NCBI GenBank assembly: GCA_014359685.1
Contig: JACIYY010000373.1
Coordinates: 1 to 11,691 of the forward strand
Origin: Porphyrobacter sp.
GTDB lineage: Bacteria; Pseudomonadota; Alphaproteobacteria; Sphingomonadales; Sphingomonadaceae
Length of the DNA: 11,691 nt
Direction: 5' to 3'
Part shown: piece after piece, positions 8,557 to 11,691 of the stretch
Layout of the letters: each line of letters opens with the position of its first letter
Position numbering within the stretch: the first letter of the stretch is position 1
Made by a program: the position numbers and the translations under genes
Notes under the pieces: model-generated
Told to the model about the DNA's origin: nothing
Seen by the model: the letters and a program-made list of their open reading frames with translations, nothing else
Database searches by the model: none

Positions 8557-8651
8557 CCTCACCGGTCGCTCTCCCCGAACACCGCGTCGATCGAGCCGAG
8601 GATGGCGGTCGCATCGGGCAGCATGTGGCCGCGGCACATCATGTCCATCGC
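8557..8651 (-). repeat. direct repeat of the nuoD 3' end, copy inside intact nuoD
   Basis: This is the partner of 8167-8261. It contains the last 30 codons and stop of the intact nuoD gene. It also keeps the GTGA overlap (GTG 8562), after which the sequence departs from the 58-aa gene within a few bases. Confidence 0.92.
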
Positions 8652-9773
8652 CTGCAGATGGCTGAACATCGTCGGGCGGATCTTGCAGCGATAGGGCTTG
8701 TTGGTGCCGTCGCTGACCAGATAGACGCCGAACTCGCCCTTGGGGCTCTCGGTTGCGACATAGACCTCGCCGGCGGGCACGTGGAAGCCTTCGCTGTAGA
8801 GCTTGAAATGGTGGATCAGCGCTTCCATCGACTGCTTCATCTCGCCACGCCTGGGCGGCACCACCTTGCGGTCGCTGCTGGCGATCGGCCCCTCCGGCAT
8901 CTGCGCCAGGCATTGCTTGATGATCCGCGCGGACTGGCGCACCTCCTCGACCCGCACCATCATCCGGTCGTAGCAATCGCCGTTGGTGCCGACCGGGATC
9001 TCGAAATCCATGCGGTCATAGACGTCGTAGGGCTGGCTCTTGCGAAGATCCCACGGCACGCCGGAGGCGCGGATCATCGGACCGGAAAAGCCCCAGGCGA
9101 TCGCATCGTCGCGGCTGACCTTGGCGATGTCGACATTGCGCTGCTTGAAGATGCGGTTGTCGACGACGAGGCTCATCGCATCCTCGAACAGTTCGGGCAG
9201 GCGCGTGTCGCACCAGTCGCCGATGTCGGTCAGCAGCTTGAGCGGCACGTCCTGGTGGACGCCGCCGGGCCGGAACCACGCCGCATGCATCCGCGCGCCG
9301 GAGGCCCGCTCGAAGAAGTTCATGCAATCTTCGCGGATCTCGAACAGCCACAGGTTGGGCGTCATCGCACCGACATCCATCACATGGCTGCCGATATTGA
9401 GCAGGTGGTTGGAGATGCGCGTCAGTTCCGCGAACATAACCCGCAGATATTGGGCGCGGAGCGGGACTTCGAGGTTGAGCAGCTTCTCGATCGCGAGCAC
9501 ATAGGAGTGCTCCATGCATAGCGGCGAGACGTAATCGAGACGATCGAAATAAGGCAGCGCCTGCAGATAGGTCTTGTGTTCGATCAGCTTTTCGGTGCCG
9601 CGGTGGAGCAGGCCGATATGCGGATCGACCCGCTCGATGATCTCGCCGTCCAGCTCCATCACCAGCCGCAGCACGCCATGCGCCGCAGGATGCTGCGGCC
9701 CGAAATTGATCGTGTAGTTGGAGATCACCTCGCCCCCGGTGGTGGGCGATGTCTCCTGCAACAAGCCGGCCAT
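8559..9773 (-). CDS. nuoD: NADH-quinone oxidoreductase subunit D
   Basis: This is the 49-kDa-type subunit, related to the NiFe-hydrogenase large subunit, that forms the quinone head-group pocket with NuoB. It has 404 residues, the usual length. The pocket residues are visible: His28 and His32 in [12 protein letters not shown] and Tyr81 in [12 protein letters not shown], with the same 49-residue spacing as His59/Tyr108 of the mitochondrial protein. The family signature [10 protein letters not shown] is at 56-65. The C-terminus [21 protein letters not shown] replaces the hydrogenase metal-site cysteines with non-ligands, as in all complex I. The ATG shares a base with the nuoC stop (TGATG). Its last 31 codons (stop included) are duplicated 390 bases downstream. 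Confidence 0.98.
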   Translation of the reverse strand: MAGLLQETSPTTGGEVISNYTINFGPQHPAAHGVLRLVMELDGEIIERVDPHIGLLHRGTEKLIEHKTYLQALPYFDRLDYVSPLCMEHSYVLAIEKLLNLEVPLRAQYLRVMFAELTRISNHLLNIGSHVMDVGAMTPNLWLFEIREDCMNFFERASGARMHAAWFRPGGVHQDVPLKLLTDIGDWCDTRLPELFEDAMSLVVDNRIFKQRNVDIAKVSRDDAIAWGFSGPMIRASGVPWDLRKSQPYDVYDRMDFEIPVGTNGDCYDRMMVRVEEVRQSARIIKQCLAQMPEGPIASSDRKVVPPRRGEMKQSMEALIHHFKLYSEGFHVPAGEVYVATESPKGEFGVYLVSDGTNKPYRCKIRPTMFSHLQAMDMMCRGHMLPDATAILGSIDAVFGESDR

Positions 9774-10663
9774 CAGCTGTCTGCATCCTTGTTGAGCTCG
9801 GTGGCACCCTTGGTATCAGGGGCGCTCTCCTGACGCGCGGGCCGGTCGGGGCGATCCTCGGTCGGGGTCGGCGCGCCGGGGTCGGAGATCGCGGTCTCCT
9901 CCGGCACCGGTTCGCCGTGGCCCTGCCCGGCGACGGTGCCACTGGCCATGCCGCGCGCGACATGCTCGGCGGCCTTGGCATCGGCGCCGGGACCGGCACC
10001 GGTCTCGGCCGGCCTGTCGGTGGTCTTCACCTCGGCGGCCGGCGGCATGGTCGCCTTCTCGTCGCCGGGCAGCGGGTAGTCGGCGCCCTCCCACGGAGAG
10101 GTGAACTCGAAGATCCGGAAATCCTGCGGCAGTTCCACCGGCTCATAGATCACCCGCTTGTCCTCCTCCGAATAGCGCACCTCCTGGTAGCCGGTCAGCG
10201 GAAAATCCTTGCGGAAGGGGTGACCCTCGAAGCCGTAATCGGTCAGAATCCGGCGCAGATCGGTGTTGCCGTCGAACAGCACGCCGAACATGTCGAACAC
10301 CTCGCGTTCCAGCCAGCCGGCATTGGGCCACAGGCGGGTGACGGTCGGAACCGGGGAGGTTTCGTCGGTGGTCAGCTTGACCATCAGGCGATGGTTGCGG
10401 GTCAGCGACAGCAGCATGTAGACCAGTTCGAACCGCTCGGCCCGCTGCGGGTAGTCGGCGCCGGCGATCTCCATCAGCTGCTGGTACTGGTGCTCGTCGC
10501 GCAAGGTCCGCAGCACGTCCTCGATCGCATCGCGGCGGACCGACAGCATCAGCTCGCCGTGCTCCTGGTGCACACCGATCAGCCGATCGCCCAATGCGGG
10601 GCCGAGGACATCCACCAGCCCGTCATGGCTGCGGAAGCAGGGGGCGGAATGCAGGACAGGCAT
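9773..10663 (-). CDS. nuoC: NADH-quinone oxidoreductase subunit C with long disordered tail
   Basis: This is the 30-kDa-type subunit of the Q module. It binds no cofactor and packs against NuoD. It has 296 residues. The core fills residues 1-200, with the family signature [20 protein letters not shown] and [17 protein letters not shown] at 119-155, then the conserved [18 protein letters not shown] and SPWEG. Residues from about 200 to 296 are a Pro/Ala/Gly/Asp/Glu-rich tail with no predicted structure, which is longer than in most NuoC proteins but is, as I recall, seen in sphingomonads. The ATG shares a base with the nuoB stop (TGATG). Confidence 0.97.
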   Translation of the reverse strand: MPVLHSAPCFRSHDGLVDVLGPALGDRLIGVHQEHGELMLSVRRDAIEDVLRTLRDEHQYQQLMEIAGADYPQRAERFELVYMLLSLTRNHRLMVKLTTDETSPVPTVTRLWPNAGWLEREVFDMFGVLFDGNTDLRRILTDYGFEGHPFRKDFPLTGYQEVRYSEEDKRVIYEPVELPQDFRIFEFTSPWEGADYPLPGDEKATMPPAAEVKTTDRPAETGAGPGADAKAAEHVARGMASGTVAGQGHGEPVPEETAISDPGAPTPTEDRPDRPARQESAPDTKGATELNKDADS

Positions 10664-11280
10664 CAGCGTTCGATCGTGCCCGCGCGACGAATCTTGCGCT
10701 GCAACTGCATCACACCATACAGCAGCGCCTCGGCCGTCGGCGGGCAGCCGGGGACGTAGATATCGACCGGAACGATCCGGTCGCAGCCGCGCACCACCGA
10801 GTAGCTGTAGTGGTAGTAACCGCCGCCATTGGCGCAGCTGCCCATGCTGATCACGTATTTCGGATCGGACATCTGGTCATAGACCTTGCGCAGCGCCGGC
10901 GCCATCTTGTTGCACAGCGTGCCAGCCACGATCATCACGTCCGACTGGCGCGGGGAGGCGCGCGGGGCGACGCCGAACCGCTCCATGTCGTAGCGCGGCA
11001 TGTTGACGTGGATCATTTCGACCGCGCAGCAGGCGAGGCCGAAAGTCATCCACCACAGCGAGCCGGTGCGCGCCCACTGGAACAGTTCCTCCGTGCTGGT
11101 GACGAGGAAGCCCTTGTCGGACACCTCGGTCGAAAGGGCCTTGGCGTAGCCCACGTTGGGCGGCGTGATCTCGGGATGCAGCGCCGGGTTGTACGCGGGC
11201 CCGCTCACGCTGCTGGCGTGCGGGTTCGCGAGCTGGTGGTCGAGGTGCGGGTTGGCCGGCGTGCCGTCGCTCACTCCCAT
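10663..11280 (-). CDS. nuoB: NADH-quinone oxidoreductase subunit B
   Basis: This is the PSST-type subunit that carries cluster N2, the direct electron donor to quinone. It has 205 residues from ATG 11280. The N2 ligands are Cys84 and Cys85 ([10 protein letters not shown]), Cys149 ([10 protein letters not shown]) and Cys179 ([14 protein letters not shown]). A polar, Asn/His/Pro-rich extension of about 45 residues ([20 protein letters not shown] onwards) precedes the core. The start is chosen because GGGAG lies 7 bases upstream. GTG 11274, which overlaps the nuoA stop as GTGA, is an equally tidy alternative, and a longer frame to 11499 only reads through nuoA. It overlaps nuoA by 10 bases. Confidence 0.97.
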   Translation of the reverse strand: MGVSDGTPANPHLDHQLANPHASSVSGPAYNPALHPEITPPNVGYAKALSTEVSDKGFLVTSTEELFQWARTGSLWWMTFGLACCAVEMIHVNMPRYDMERFGVAPRASPRQSDVMIVAGTLCNKMAPALRKVYDQMSDPKYVISMGSCANGGGYYHYSYSVVRGCDRIVPVDIYVPGCPPTAEALLYGVMQLQRKIRRAGTIER

Positions 11281-11645
11281 TCCAAGGCTCCCTTTTTCCA
11301 TGCGTAGGCGAGGCCGATGCCCAGTTCGGCCAGGAACACCATCATCGTGATCCAGCCCGGCCAGCCGGTCAGGTCCAGGCTCACCGCCCAGGGGAACAGG
11401 AACGCCGCCTCCAGATCGAAGACGATGAACAGGATCGCGATGAGGTAGAAGCGAACGTCGAACTGGCTGCGCGGGTCCTCGAAGGCGGGAAAGCCGCACT
11501 CGTACTCGCTCAGCTTCTCGGCGTTGGGCTTGTACGATCCGGTCAGGTGCGAAACGCCCATCGGCAGGAACACGAAGGCCGCCGACAGCCCCAGCGCGAT
11601 CGCCAGGAAGATCAGGATCGGCAGATATTGCGACAGGTCGAGCAC
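11271..11645 (-). CDS. nuoA: NADH-quinone oxidoreductase subunit A
   Basis: This is the ND3-type membrane subunit next to the quinone channel, and the first gene of the operon. It has 124 residues and three helices (about 8-28, 64-90, 98-117). The conserved loop and second helix are intact: [20 protein letters not shown], then [20 protein letters not shown]. Cys50 in the loop corresponds to the cysteine whose exposure marks the active/deactive change in mitochondrial ND3. It starts with GTG at 11645, supported by AAGGA six bases upstream; no ATG is available at the expected N-terminus. Confidence 0.97.
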   Translation of the reverse strand: MLDLSQYLPILIFLAIALGLSAAFVFLPMGVSHLTGSYKPNAEKLSEYECGFPAFEDPRSQFDVRFYLIAILFIVFDLEAAFLFPWAVSLDLTGWPGWITMMVFLAELGIGLAYAWKKGALEWE

Positions 11646-11651
11646 CGAAGG

Positions 11652-11656
11652 TCCTT
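11652..11656 (-). promoter_or_regulatory. Shine-Dalgarno of nuoA
   Basis: AAGGA is 6 bases upstream of the GTG start of nuoA. The remaining bases to the right (11657-11691) are GC-rich leader. No promoter can be called because the upstream region is cut off by the window edge. Confidence 0.6.
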
Positions 11657-11691
11657 GTGGGAGGCCCCGCCCCGCAATCGGGATCGGGGAC

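Noticed and set aside
8497..8562. A 21-codon mini-ORF from GTG 8562 directly after nuoD
   Set aside because: It is the leftover GTGA overlap of the duplicated nuoD end. The peptide has no likeness to the 58-aa protein beyond the first residues and overlaps the coiled-coil ORF.
9749..10759. A 336-codon plus-strand open frame opposite nuoC, and similar plus-strand frames at 2376-3569, 8625-9521 and 948-1493
   Set aside because: Low-complexity composition and exact opposition to well-supported nuo genes. No ribosome binding site or family likeness was seen.
11281..11499. Longer N-terminus for nuoB
   Set aside because: It only reads nuoA in another frame. ATG 11280 has a well-placed GGGAG.
11657..11691. 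Weak inverted repeat (CCCCG / CGGGG) in the GC-rich leader before nuoA
   Set aside because: The arms are too short, and GC-rich DNA gives such pairs by chance. The leader is cut by the window edge.

Overview
The whole window is a single minus-strand stretch of the genes for respiratory complex I (type I NADH:quinone oxidoreductase). Read in the direction of transcription, from the right end to the left, the order is nuoA-B-C-D-[small-ORF insert]-E-[two small ORFs]-F-[DUF2158 ORF]-G-H-[151-aa ORF]-I-J-K-L. nuoL runs off the left edge. No plus-strand gene is supported. The high GC of most of the window, the NuoA-to-L order with separate nuoC and nuoD, the long NuoC tail and the style of the NuoE/NuoG/NuoI proteins suggest an alphaproteobacterium, most likely a sphingomonad (Sphingomonadales). 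That placement is from memory of the families, not from a search.

Right part (about 11691 to 8559): a truncated leader with a Shine-Dalgarno, then nuoA, nuoB, nuoC and nuoD, tightly overlapped. These supply the proximal membrane subunit (A) and the hydrophilic Q module (B, C, D). Middle (8558 to 5472): nuoE and nuoF, two core NADH-module subunits, are interleaved with small extra genes. These are a coiled-coil ORF, a displaced second copy of the 3' end of nuoD, three tiny two-helix membrane proteins of 58, 51 and 46 aa, and a DUF2158-like ORF. Left part (5479 to 1): nuoG (NADH module), nuoH (membrane, quinone site), an AT-richer 151-aa ORF of unknown function, nuoI (two 4Fe-4S clusters), nuoJ, nuoK and the N-terminal 170 residues of nuoL (proton-pumping arm).

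Almost every junction is a stop/start overlap (ATGA, GTGA or TGATG) or a gap of at most 35 bases, so the genes look like one translationally coupled transcript. All cofactor-binding cysteines and key carboxylates I looked for are present, so complex I itself looks intact. The unusual part is the set of non-nuo genes lodged exactly at gene junctions. The clearest is a 390-bp duplication unit at the nuoD end: a 93-aa coiled-coil gene sits between two copies of the last 31 codons (stop included) of nuoD. The 151-aa ORF (between nuoH and nuoI) and the DUF2158 ORF (between nuoF and nuoG) are visibly less GC-rich than their neighbours, yet keep perfect ATGA overlaps with the gene before them.
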